Under the pieces are notes generated by a model. That model saw only the letters and a list, made by a program, of their open reading frames with translations, searched no databases and had not been told where the DNA came from. From NCBI RefSeq assembly GCF_900016645.1, contig NZ_CDGJ01000037.1: DNA of 64,000 bases; one strand, written 5' to 3'. Below, piece by piece: positions 48,170 to 56,315 of this stretch (its first letter is position 1; every line of letters begins with the position of its first letter). The position numbers and the translations under genes are program-made. Source of the DNA: Acididesulfobacillus acetoxydans (GTDB lineage Bacteria > Bacillota > Desulfitobacteriia > Desulfitobacteriales > Desulfitobacteriaceae).

Positions 48170-48562
48170 ATGAGTGATAATAATCATCATGGTCACGATC
48201 ATGACCATGATCATAATCACGACCATGATCATGACCACGATCATGATCATAACCACGATCACGACCATGACCCGGATCATGATGATATGGACGAAGAAGA
48301 ATTTGACACCATCGTACTGACCGATGATGATGGGACAGACCATGAGTTCCTCCATCTGGACACCTTGGAGGTGGACGATTCGACTTATTTCGTCTTGATG
48401 CCAGTATCCGAAGAAGAAGAGGAAGAAGAGGAGTCGGACGAAGCGATCATCCTAAAGCTGGGACATGACGACGAAGGAAACGAAATGCTCCTGGACATTG
48501 AAGATGATGAAGAGTGGGAAAAGGTAGCCGATGCCTGGGAAAGCCTGGAGGAAGAAGACTGA
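48170..48562 (+). CDS. DUF1292 protein with His/Asp-repeat N terminus
   Basis: A 130-residue, extremely acidic protein. Residues 5-38 are almost only His and Asp (HDHDHDHNHDHD-type repeats), a likely metal-binding tail. Residues 43-125 are the DUF1292 domain (FDTIVLTDDDGTDHEFLHLDTLEVDDSTYFVLMPV...IILKLGHDDEGNEMLLDIEDDEEWEKVADAWE). ATG 48170 follows GAGGTGAAG. The gene position after ruvX equals yrzB in Bacillus, but the His-rich tail is extra. Confidence 0.85.
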   Translation: MSDNNHHGHDHDHDHNHDHDHDHDHDHNHDHDHDPDHDDMDEEEFDTIVLTDDDGTDHEFLHLDTLEVDDSTYFVLMPVSEEEEEEEESDEAIILKLGHDDEGNEMLLDIEDDEEWEKVADAWESLEEED

Positions 48563-49168
48563 TGGGGGCGTTCCTGCGTGGTCGCGTTCTGAGTGCTTAG
48601 GATGTTTTGGAAATTTCGGATGCCGGGGAGCCTCGGACGTTCGGGGGTCTTGCCTGCTTGGGACGTCTCGGATTTTGTTAAGCATCCGTGATGTTCGGGA
48701 GTATGCTTGGGGAGCCTCGGTTGGTTATGTTCGGGATGTCTCTTGTGTTGTCCCGAGCTGCCGACGTTCAGCAAGTTTCCGCTGTTTTGGGTTCGGGGTG
48801 TTTCCGCGGGGTCTCGAGTTCTCCGCGCTTCTCGGATTCCGACCTTGAGCCGGATCGCGATGCAATCGGTTTTAAGTTGGCTTGCAGCGTGAGGGAAGGG
48901 CTTTCGGTTTTGGTGCTGCGTATTCTCTAAGCGTACATGTACATAAGGTAAACTGCAGCGGCCCGGATCGTTCTGCTTGGTGCAGAGGGATTGCGGGCCT
49001 TTTTGGCGCAAATTTCGTCGGGAAGTTTTTAAGTTTCAAGATAGCGGACAGAATACTGCAGGGACCGGATATTCTCGGGAAGCTCGCAATGTTTGATTGC
49101 TCAGTAGTTCGCAAAGCGGGAGTTTCAACGGGAACCTTAAGATTAGATACAGGCGGGGTGGAAGCGTA
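48563..49168. other. Long intergenic region with degenerate GC-rich words
   Basis: About 600 nt with no gene that I recognise. Words such as GAGCCTCGG (48629, 48713), TTCGGG and GGGATGTCTC recur irregularly between 48600 and 48830. The minus-strand open frame across it is low-complexity and lacks an RBS. ATACAGGCGGGGTGG at 49149 leads into the next gene. Confidence 0.5.
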
Positions 49169-50497
49169 TTGCGGGACAAAGTCAAGTCAGTTACGGCCCA
49201 GGGTTTGCCAAACAGGGGGACCGGACGTTTTCTTTTGGTGTTATCGATTTTGCTGCTCTTGTCGGGCTGCGGCCGGGCGGCGAGGCCGCAGATCCAAGGA
49301 AATATTCCGGCCGGTACGAAAGTGGACAATTTGGATCTGAGCGGTCTGGAAACCAAGGCGGCACAGCAGAAGCTGAAAGATTGGGCTAAGGGCAAGCTGG
49401 CGCATAATCTCAGGCTGGTGTACAATGGGACGGAGGTGGCGGTATCCCTGCGGAGTCTCGGAGCAGGCCTCGACCTGAACAAAACGTGGCAGGAGGTCAG
49501 TGCCCATCCGGGAAGCGCCGTATCCAGTTATTGGACGGTCGACAAAGAACAAACGGCAAAAACGCTGGCAAAGAAGTTGAGCCAATTTGACCGGCCGGCT
49601 CAGGATGCCTCCTACAAGATCGCGGATGACAAGTTTATCGTCCGGCCGGGCATTCCGGGTAGGACGGTGGATACGTGGACTTTGATTCGTGAAATTGATG
49701 GGCACACTTGGCAGGAAATTGAGAATAAGGCCATTGAGATCCCCGTGACGGCGGTGGCGCCGCGGGTCTCGACCGAGTCTGTGCAACGCTTAGCGTTTAA
49801 TTCAGTTATCGGCGAGTTTACTACGAAATATGCGGTAAGCGAGAAAGACCGCTCGAGCAACCTGCAAAGGGCGGCCGCGGCTCTGGACAAGAAGATTGTC
49901 CTTCCCGGCCAAACGTTTTCTTTTAATGATACCGTGGGACCGCGGACAGAGGCGACCGGTTATAAAGACGCATATGTGATCGTCAACAACAAATACGTCG
50001 AGGGCGTCGGCGGGGGAGTTTGCCAGGTTTCCTCAACCCTGTACAATGCCGCACTCCTGGCCGATTTGAAAATTGTGGCCAGAACGCCGCATGCTATGGC
50101 TATTACTTATGTTCCGCTGGGGCAGGATGCGACGGTCGATTACAACAGCAAGGTGGATTTCAAGTTTCAAAATAACACCGGCGCCTTGCTCTATATTCGC
50201 AGCCAGACCAAGCCCGGCCTGCTTACCATTTGCATCTATGGCAAGCAAACCGGCAAAACCGTGACTCTAAAACATCAAATCGTTAAGGAAACAGACTTTG
50301 AGGTGGAGCGCCGGCCAGACCCCAGTCTTGCCTCCGGGGCGACAGTTCAGGAGCAGGCGGGGAGCAAAGGCTATACGGTCAAAAGTTGGCGGGTGCTTAA
50401 GGATGCTCAGGGAAAAGTGACGGAGGAGTATTTGGGTGAGGATGTCTACGCTCCCACCAATCAAATCATCCGTTACGGTGTGAAGGGAATCAGATAG
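49169..50497 (+). CDS. VanW-family peptidoglycan-binding lipoprotein
   Basis: A 442-residue exported protein. Its signal peptide ends in the lipobox LLLLSGC, followed by two PG_4-type peptidoglycan-binding repeats (about residues 45-210), then the VanW domain (SVQRLAFNSVIGEFTTKY, LPGQTFSFNDTVGPRTEATGYKDAYVIVNNKYVEGVGGGVCQVSSTLYNAAL) and a C-terminal G5-like segment. Start TTG 49169 follows GGGGTGG. Likely attached to the membrane and active in the cell wall; the exact activity is unknown. Confidence 0.88.
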   Translation: MRDKVKSVTAQGLPNRGTGRFLLVLSILLLLSGCGRAARPQIQGNIPAGTKVDNLDLSGLETKAAQQKLKDWAKGKLAHNLRLVYNGTEVAVSLRSLGAGLDLNKTWQEVSAHPGSAVSSYWTVDKEQTAKTLAKKLSQFDRPAQDASYKIADDKFIVRPGIPGRTVDTWTLIREIDGHTWQEIENKAIEIPVTAVAPRVSTESVQRLAFNSVIGEFTTKYAVSEKDRSSNLQRAAAALDKKIVLPGQTFSFNDTVGPRTEATGYKDAYVIVNNKYVEGVGGGVCQVSSTLYNAALLADLKIVARTPHAMAITYVPLGQDATVDYNSKVDFKFQNNTGALLYIRSQTKPGLLTICIYGKQTGKTVTLKHQIVKETDFEVERRPDPSLASGATVQEQAGSKGYTVKSWRVLKDAQGKVTEEYLGEDVYAPTNQIIRYGVKGIR

Positions 50498-50605
50498 GTG
50501 TAGCGCTAAGGCAATCAGACAGGTATTGTGCTGGAAGACCGGGATAGGTATGGCGCCAAAGGAATCAGACCAGTGCGGTGCCAAAGGAATCAGACAGGAT
50601 AAGAC
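50486..50605 (+). repeat. Degenerate tandem repeat after the VanW gene
   Basis: GGAATCAGA-type units (50488, 50512, 50561, 50587) recur with the words CAGACAGG and GGTNNGGCGCCAAAGG, starting in the last codons of the VanW gene. Probably local slippage. The rest of the gap to 50771 shows nothing clear. Confidence 0.5.
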
Positions 50606-50771
50606 CCGGGTCGAAGAGAGAAAAGCGGCAGCGTTCATGACGCACTCCGCGAAACGGGTGGCAGGGGCATGTGCGCGCGGCCGGCGCATCCCCTGCGGCG
50701 TGCCAGTTGAGGCCGTGCGGGCGTGCAGCGCTTCCGGAGTGTGTGGGAGATGCATGCAGAGGAGAAAGTGA

Positions 50772-51794
50772 GTGTTGGATGTGGCAAAGAGAAGGGAAAA
50801 AAACCGGCTTACCGTTCCCGGCCTGGTTCTTATCCTGGGTATCTTAGTTGTTGCGGCTTGGTGGAATTGGGCTTCTCTCCCTTATGCCGCGTCGGCCGCG
50901 ACCAAAGTGCTGGTGGTTGAGCCGGGAGCGACTGCGGACGAAGTGGGCCGGGAGCTGGCCAGCCAGCATCTCATCCGCAGTGCTTGGGCTTTTTCCCGTC
51001 TGGCTGTGGCCGAGAAGGTGGATGAACAACTGAAACCCGGAGAATACTATATCTCCGCTGCTCTTAGTCCGGAGGAAATTATAAACCTGCTGTTGAAAGG
51101 GCCGAACGTGGGCATGGTTCACGTAACGGTTCCGGAAGGATATACGACAAAGCAAATTATTGCCCTTCTGGCAGCGAAAGGGTTGGGTACGCAACAGAGT
51201 TTTGAAAATGTGGTAGAAAAGGATTCCTTTCCCTATTCATTTCTGCGGGGGGCCCCCGCGGGACCTTTTCGCTTGGAGGGTTTTCTCTTTCCTGATACCT
51301 ATTTTTTTAAAAAAGGGACAAGCCCGCATGACATCATTAATACATTCTTGCAGCGCTTCAGCCGGGAGTTGACCCCGGCGGTGCAAACGGAACTGCAGAA
51401 AGAGGGACTTTCCGTGCATGACTGGGTGACCCTCTCTTCCATTGTCGAGGCGGAGGCGCAGAAAGAGAAAGACCGTCCCCTAATCGCTTCCGTTTACTTT
51501 AACCGCCTGAGAAAACACATGAAGCTGGAAGCGGATGCCACGGTTCAATTTGCCCTTGGCAAACACAAACCGGTGCTTTACGATAAAGACCTCCTCACCC
51601 CTTCACCCTATAACACCTATCTCCACTATGGCCTGCCTCCCGGGCCCATCTGCAATCCGGGGCATGCCTCTTTGGACGCGGTTCTCCACCCGGCTGCTAC
51701 GGATTACCTGTACTATGTCGCGGAGGGCGACGGCTACCATGTCTTTGCCAGGACCTACGCCGGGCAGTTGCGCAACGAGAGGAAGTACCAGTAG
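50772..51794 (+). CDS. mltG: Endolytic murein transglycosylase MltG (YceG)
   Basis: A 340-residue inner membrane protein. One N-terminal helix (TVPGLVLILGILVVAAWWNWA), a LysM-like segment (PEGYTTKQIIALLAAKGL), and the catalytic domain with WVTLSSIVEAEAQKEKDRPLIASVYFNRLRKHMKLEADATVQFALG, where E of the SIVEAE motif is the catalytic residue. GTG 50772 follows GAGGAGAAA. It cuts nascent glycan strands in the wall. Confidence 0.93.
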   Translation: MLDVAKRREKNRLTVPGLVLILGILVVAAWWNWASLPYAASAATKVLVVEPGATADEVGRELASQHLIRSAWAFSRLAVAEKVDEQLKPGEYYISAALSPEEIINLLLKGPNVGMVHVTVPEGYTTKQIIALLAAKGLGTQQSFENVVEKDSFPYSFLRGAPAGPFRLEGFLFPDTYFFKKGTSPHDIINTFLQRFSRELTPAVQTELQKEGLSVHDWVTLSSIVEAEAQKEKDRPLIASVYFNRLRKHMKLEADATVQFALGKHKPVLYDKDLLTPSPYNTYLHYGLPPGPICNPGHASLDAVLHPAATDYLYYVAEGDGYHVFARTYAGQLRNERKYQ

Positions 51795-51950
51795 TACGGG
51801 GCAGGCTTTCGCGTCGCAGATCTAGTACGGGGCTGGCTCTCGCGCCGCTGATCTAGTATGGGGCGGGCTCTCGCGTTGCACCTCAAGTATGAGGGCAGGC
51901 TCTCGCATTGTACACCTAGTATGGGGACGGGCTTTCGCGTCGCAGATCGC
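51793..51950 (+). repeat. Five 31-32 bp tandem repeats
   Basis: Units start at 51793, 51824, 51855, 51886 and 51918, each beginning AGTAYGGGG and containing GGCTYTCGCG. They begin in the stop codon of mltG and run into the region before the U32 gene. The remainder of 51951-52146 has no gene. Confidence 0.85.
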
Positions 51951-52146
51951 CGGAAAGGATATCTTTGATAGCCTGGCTGTCCGTGCAGGGCGCGGCACAC
52001 AAAATTGGCGAAGATTTCGGCGGCTTAGACGTTGTGCCTCGGGATAGGATAAAGGAAGGGAATCTGGGGGAAATCGTGTTCAAACACGGGATGAGGGGAC
52101 GGAGAGTGCAGGGGGTCAAACAGGTTTGCTCAAGAAAGGAGTCACT

Positions 52147-53676
52147 GTGCAAACATACAAAAATAAGCCGGAACTCTTGGCTCCGGCCGGGGATATGGAA
52201 AAACTGCGTTATGCCCTGGCCTATGGGGCAGACGCCGTCTACATCGGCGGGACGGCATTCGGACTAAGGGCTTATGCCGGAAACTTTACCCTGGAGGAGA
52301 TGAAAGAAGCGGTTTTGCGGGTGCATGCTGTGGCCAAGAAACTCTATGTGACGGTGAATGTATTTGCCCACGAAGCGGACTTCGATGAACTCCCGGACTA
52401 TTTGAGCAACTTGGCCCGCTTGGGAGTGGATGCCTTGATCGTTTCCGATCCCGGGGTTCTGGCCCTGGCGCGGGAGGTGGCTCCGGGGATTGCCCTCCAC
52501 CTGAGCACCCAGGCGAACAGCACGAATTCCCACTCGGTCCGGTTCTGGCTTAAGCAGGGTGTGAAACGGGTAGTGCTGGCCCGGGAATTAAGCCTGGCTG
52601 AGCTCAGCTTGGTACGAGCGCGAGTGCCCGGAGAACTGGAAATATTCGTTCACGGGGCCATGTGTATGTCTTATTCGGGCCGCTGCCTTTTGAGCAACTA
52701 CCTAACCGGCCGGGATGCGAACCGAGGAGAGTGCGCACAGCCCTGCCGCTGGGGCTACAGCTTGATGGAAGAGAAGCGGCCGGGGCAGGTTTTTCCTCTG
52801 GAGGAAGATGAGCGGGGGACCTACATTTTCAACTCCCATGATCTTTGTCTCCTGCCTTACTTGCCCCGCTTGGCAGGGCTCGGGATTGAGAGCTGCAAGA
52901 TCGAAGGGCGGATGAAGAGCATTCACTATGTGGCGAGTACGGTCAAAGTCTACAGGGAAGCCCTGGACGTTTTGTGGGAGCAAGGGGAGAAGGCTTTCGA
53001 GAGAAGGCTGCCGGAATGGCTGGACGAACTGGATAAAGTCAGTCACCGGGATTATTCTCCGGGGTTTCTCTTCGGCAAACCCGGCAGCGAGAAGGAGGGG
53101 GCGGGGACACTACCCGTCCGGCGTTCCGCGGGAGCATGGCCTGATTCAGGAGTGGGGACTTATCTTACGGAGAATGTGAAGAGCTCGCATTATGTGCGGG
53201 AATATGATTTTGTCGGGGTGAGCCTGGGAGTAGGAGAGAAAGAAGAGAGCGGGATACGGTCCGAAGAAAAGGGTGAAGCCCCGCGGCAAACTCCAAGCCG
53301 AGGGGAAGACCGGACAACGGCCCGCAAGCGCAGTCCGGGAACCCAGCCGTCCCCTGGGGCGGATAAGATTGAGACCGCGGGGAAGGCCCTGAGCGCATAC
53401 GAATTTTCTCCGGTCAAAGACGCTCGGACGCAGGAGAAGGAGTCTTCCTGTTGGGCTAACGTGGAACAGAGGAACCGCTTTCAAGCGGAGGACCGACTGG
53501 AAGTTCTGTCCCCCGGAAGTCCGCCTTGGTCATTTACGGTCACAGACATATTTGACTCGGAGGGCAGACCGATCACGGCGGCTCCCCATGCCCAGGAAAA
53601 GGTCCGGCTCAAAGTGCCTCGGCCCCTGCCGCCTTTTACCATCTTGCGGCGGGCGAAGGCAGGGCTTTCGGACTGA
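52147..53676 (+). CDS. U32 family peptidase (RlhA/YegQ-YrrO type)
   Basis: A 509-residue protein. PELLAPAGDMEKLRYALAYGADAVYIGG and the signature FVHGAMCMSYSGRCLLSNYLTGRDANRGECAQPCRWGY identify the U32/tRNA-or-rRNA hydroxylase family (cysteines suit an Fe-S cluster), and the C-terminal DRLEVLSPGSPPWSFTVTDI is the beta-barrel. A low-complexity charged insert of about 75 residues (residues 360-440) separates the domains. Start GTG 52147 follows AAAGGAG. It closes the conserved alaS-mltG-U32 neighbourhood. Confidence 0.88.
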   Translation: MQTYKNKPELLAPAGDMEKLRYALAYGADAVYIGGTAFGLRAYAGNFTLEEMKEAVLRVHAVAKKLYVTVNVFAHEADFDELPDYLSNLARLGVDALIVSDPGVLALAREVAPGIALHLSTQANSTNSHSVRFWLKQGVKRVVLARELSLAELSLVRARVPGELEIFVHGAMCMSYSGRCLLSNYLTGRDANRGECAQPCRWGYSLMEEKRPGQVFPLEEDERGTYIFNSHDLCLLPYLPRLAGLGIESCKIEGRMKSIHYVASTVKVYREALDVLWEQGEKAFERRLPEWLDELDKVSHRDYSPGFLFGKPGSEKEGAGTLPVRRSAGAWPDSGVGTYLTENVKSSHYVREYDFVGVSLGVGEKEESGIRSEEKGEAPRQTPSRGEDRTTARKRSPGTQPSPGADKIETAGKALSAYEFSPVKDARTQEKESSCWANVEQRNRFQAEDRLEVLSPGSPPWSFTVTDIFDSEGRPITAAPHAQEKVRLKVPRPLPPFTILRRAKAGLSD

Positions 53677-53864
53677 ACACAGGACTCGCGGTGGAGCGGA
53701 GAGAGTCTTGCTTATTGGCGCAGACAAAGCGACGACGTCCATTTTGCCGAGTCCGGTGCCCGACCTAAACCCCTCTTTGCCGGCGTTCAGCGCTCATCCG
53801 ATCGCTTGAGGCGAGCAGGGCTGCTTGGGGCCGGCGTCTGGAAGTGAATTTGGAGGCAGAAGAC

Positions 53865-54278
53865 GTGACAGAAAACCACCTGACCCAGCGGAATAGGAAA
53901 ACGGAAGGGAAACTTGCGTTAGGGCGTGAACCTTGGACGGAGTCCCGGATTCAAGCGGAGTCCGGGCTTCTGGCGGAGTCTGAAGCTTATGCACTTCGCG
54001 CAGCGGACAAATTAGTCAAGGCTCAGGTGCCCCGTCAAGACATTCAGATCCTCGCTAAGCTGGTAGAGGGTCTGGGGCATCTAGGCGTCGTGACCACTCT
54101 CGATAAAGCCGCGGGTGAGGTCTTAATTCAAACGACGGAAGGCTGCTGGCCTGACCTGCGCCGGGCCCTGGAGCATATGCCTGTGGAACTCAGGTTTTTG
54201 ACGGAGGAGACCTGCAGGCAGGACATGAGCAAGCCCGAGAAGTCCCTGCGTTACAGACAGCCGCCTAAAGGGGATTAA
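53865..54278 (+). CDS. DUF4911-like protein
   Basis: A 137-residue protein. Residues 50-110 (VPRQDIQILAKLVEGLGHLGVVTTLDKAAGEVLIQTTEGCWPDLRRALEHMPVELRF) resemble the short DUF4911 domain that usually follows U32 peptidases. The first 45 residues are a charged extension. GTG 53865 fits GGAGG at 7 nt; GTG 53844 is an alternative. Function unknown. Confidence 0.55.
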   Translation: MTENHLTQRNRKTEGKLALGREPWTESRIQAESGLLAESEAYALRAADKLVKAQVPRQDIQILAKLVEGLGHLGVVTTLDKAAGEVLIQTTEGCWPDLRRALEHMPVELRFLTEETCRQDMSKPEKSLRYRQPPKGD

Positions 54279-54397
54279 AACCGTGGGCATTAGGCTGCGC
54301 GGCTGTAAAAGTCATGGGATGCTTCAGTTGATTTTCCAAACGCATGTGGTAGTTTCCGGGTTGCCCTTATAGTATAATATTGACAGGAAGGCAGGTG

Positions 54398-55291
54398 ATG
54401 ATCCTGGAAGCCCAGATCAGCGGACACAACAACGACATCATCATGAAAGCCACAGCCGAGATGTTCAAGGATAAGACCTTAGAAGTCCTGGGACTCAAGA
54501 CAGCTAAGATAAAGGATATCGTGCCTACCGTGCTGCCGGTCGTAGAAGCCCAGGAGAAACGCATGGATTTCGTCTTTCTTTTAGAAGACGAAACCCTGTT
54601 ACATCTGGAGTTTCAGACAACGGTGCCGGAAGGCTTGCTGAGACGGGTTGCTTTCTACGGAAGCAGAATCGTCGCTAAACACGATCGGGAAGTTAACACA
54701 GCCATCATTTACTCCGGGCGGATTGAGAGCGCTCCTGACCTACTGCGGAGAGGGTCCTTAAGCTATCAAGTCGCCAACGTCTACATGAAGGGTATGGATG
54801 GCGACAAGGAATATCAGCGCATCAAGAGCAAGCTTGAACGAGGTGAAGCCTTGGAAGAAGCAGACTTGTTGAAGCTGATCTTCTTGCCCCTCATGAAAAG
54901 TAAGCAGAGCGAGGCGGAAATGACTCTGCAGGCTGCCGAACTGGCCAAAGCAGCAAATAGCCCTTATGTCAGTTTTGTCATCGGAGCTCTCATAGCTATC
55001 ACCGACAAATTTCTGCCGGAAGAGTATAAAAAACGATTACTGGAGGTGTTACGTATGACCCAAATTGAACAATGGTTAAGAGAAGAAGGCAGAGAAGAGG
55101 GAAGAGAAGAGGGAAGGGAAGAAGGCAGAGAAGAAGGCAGAGAAGAAGGCAGAGAAGAAGGCAGAGAAGAAGGAAAGTTAGAAACGGCCCGAAATGCCCT
55201 GAAAAAGGGACTTTCGTTGGCAGACGTAGCCGAGATAACGGGTCTGTCTCTGGAAACTGTGCGGAAGCTGAAAACGAATTTGCTGATCTGA
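54398..55291 (+). CDS. Rpn/PD-(D/E)XK nuclease-family protein with REEG repeat
   Basis: A 297-residue protein. MDFVFLLEDETLLHLEFQT (around residues 60-80) is the D...ExQ core of the PD-(D/E)XK fold used by Rpn recombination-promoting nucleases and related 'transposase/invertase' proteins. Residues 220-260 hold eight REEG units, then a small HTH-like end (LSLADVAEITGLSLETVRKLK). ATG 54398 follows AGGAAGG. A TATAATATTGACA stretch upstream may be the promoter. Such genes are often multicopy and mobile. Confidence 0.75.
   Translation: MILEAQISGHNNDIIMKATAEMFKDKTLEVLGLKTAKIKDIVPTVLPVVEAQEKRMDFVFLLEDETLLHLEFQTTVPEGLLRRVAFYGSRIVAKHDREVNTAIIYSGRIESAPDLLRRGSLSYQVANVYMKGMDGDKEYQRIKSKLERGEALEEADLLKLIFLPLMKSKQSEAEMTLQAAELAKAANSPYVSFVIGALIAITDKFLPEEYKKRLLEVLRMTQIEQWLREEGREEGREEGREEGREEGREEGREEGREEGKLETARNALKKGLSLADVAEITGLSLETVRKLKTNLLI
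55079..55174 (+). repeat. Eight in-frame 12-bp repeats (REEG)
   Basis: Units of AGAGAAGAAGGC with third-base changes. Gain or loss of a unit keeps the frame, so the length of the linker can vary. Confidence 0.9.
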
Positions 55292-55619
55292 GGTCAATCA
55301 TTGCCCTTCGCATATGAAGGGCTTCCGAACTTTCATTATCAGAAGTAATGCCGGTGATCCCAGCCGCGGCTGCAGCCGGAACTGATAGTCATTTCTATAG
55401 TCTGGCAAAGGACAATTTAACAAAAAACGAATTGTCGGGTCAGACTAACCGTTAGTCCTATTGACTGACCGGGACGTTTAAAGTAAAGTAAAGCCGGATG
55501 TGGGACCCGAGAAGCAGGACCTTAGCCCACGCCCCCGGATTCTAACTCCGGCTGGGGCGGGCTGCCGGCTCTGAGCTTTTCTTACATAACTGGGTCAGGA
55601 AAGAAAGGACGATGCGGGG
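55292..55619. other. Intergenic region before the pilus operon
   Basis: No gene. GACAATT/AATTGTC (55409-55435) forms a stem with an A-rich loop; the matching words TGACTGACC and GTCAGACTAACC lie close by. CCCCGGATTCTAACTCCGG at 55530 is a small GC-rich stem. A promoter for the pilin probably lies near 55460-55500 but is not clear. Confidence 0.4.
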
Positions 55620-56156
55620 ATGAAAAGACGAAGAAGGAAAGACGATGGCTTTACCCTCATTGAACTGATGATTGTCATCGCGGTGATCGGGATTTTGGCG
55701 ATTGTGCTGGTGCCAAAGTTTGCGGGGGTGAAAACTTCGGCCAAGTTGGTGGGGGTTACGACCAACGTCCATGAACTGGATACCTATATTACGTCGCAGA
55801 TTGGGAATTGGAATGCTCAAGCCACTTCAGGGAATGCGGCTGACGCAATAGCGTCCGCCGCGATCATTGCCAATTACGCAGGTACCTCACCTGACGCAAG
55901 TAAGAACATGACGAACCCGATTAGCGGGCAGACATTGATTGAATCATCAGTAGCATCGGGAACGGTAGGCAAAGCAGCAACTGACGCGGCCATCATTTGC
56001 GACAGCGGCAAAACGCCATCCTCCCTGCCTGCTGGCGGAGTGGTCGTGACAATTACTATGGATACTACGAATACTACACAGATAAGCTCTGTTTCGATTC
56101 AGGGGTACGATAACTCGAGTAAACCTTACGGCCCAGCCGTCACAGTCACACCGTGA
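55620..56156 (+). CDS. Type IV pilin
   Basis: A 178-residue prepilin. The short basic leader MKRRRRKDDG is cut before FTLIELMIVIAVIGILAIVLVPKF, with Glu5 present. The remainder is a small Thr/Ser-rich globular domain with one cysteine. It is probably the major pilin, as its gene is first, best separated and followed by a perfect terminator. GGAAAGAAAGGACG precedes ATG. It would be assembled by the GspE/GspF proteins downstream. Confidence 0.9.
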   Translation: MKRRRRKDDGFTLIELMIVIAVIGILAIVLVPKFAGVKTSAKLVGVTTNVHELDTYITSQIGNWNAQATSGNAADAIASAAIIANYAGTSPDASKNMTNPISGQTLIESSVASGTVGKAATDAAIICDSGKTPSSLPAGGVVVTITMDTTNTTQISSVSIQGYDNSSKPYGPAVTVTP

Positions 56157-56258
56157 GCCCTTCGCAAGGACAGACGTCTATCGACGGTCCGCGTTTCCAC
56201 AGGGCAAGTCTTTGGGGTTTTCCTTGGTGACTGAGTGACTCCGCAAATTTCGGTTTGA

Positions 56259-56284
56259 AGGGTGTTTCTAGAAACACCCTTTTC
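56259..56284 (+). terminator. Terminator between pilin and GspE
   Basis: AGGGTGTTTC-TA-GAAACACCCT followed by TTTCCC. It would leave a large excess of pilin mRNA over the assembly genes. Confidence 0.8.
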
Positions 56285-56315
56285 CCTTATCTTTGGGAAA
56301 AAGCAGGTGAAGATC

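Noticed and set aside
48385..49011. Long minus-strand open frame across the DUF1292 gene and the gap after it
   Set aside because: Low-complexity composition, no RBS, and it is antisense to a well-supported gene.
51793..51950. 31-bp repeats as a CRISPR array
   Set aside because: The units are contiguous with no spacers.
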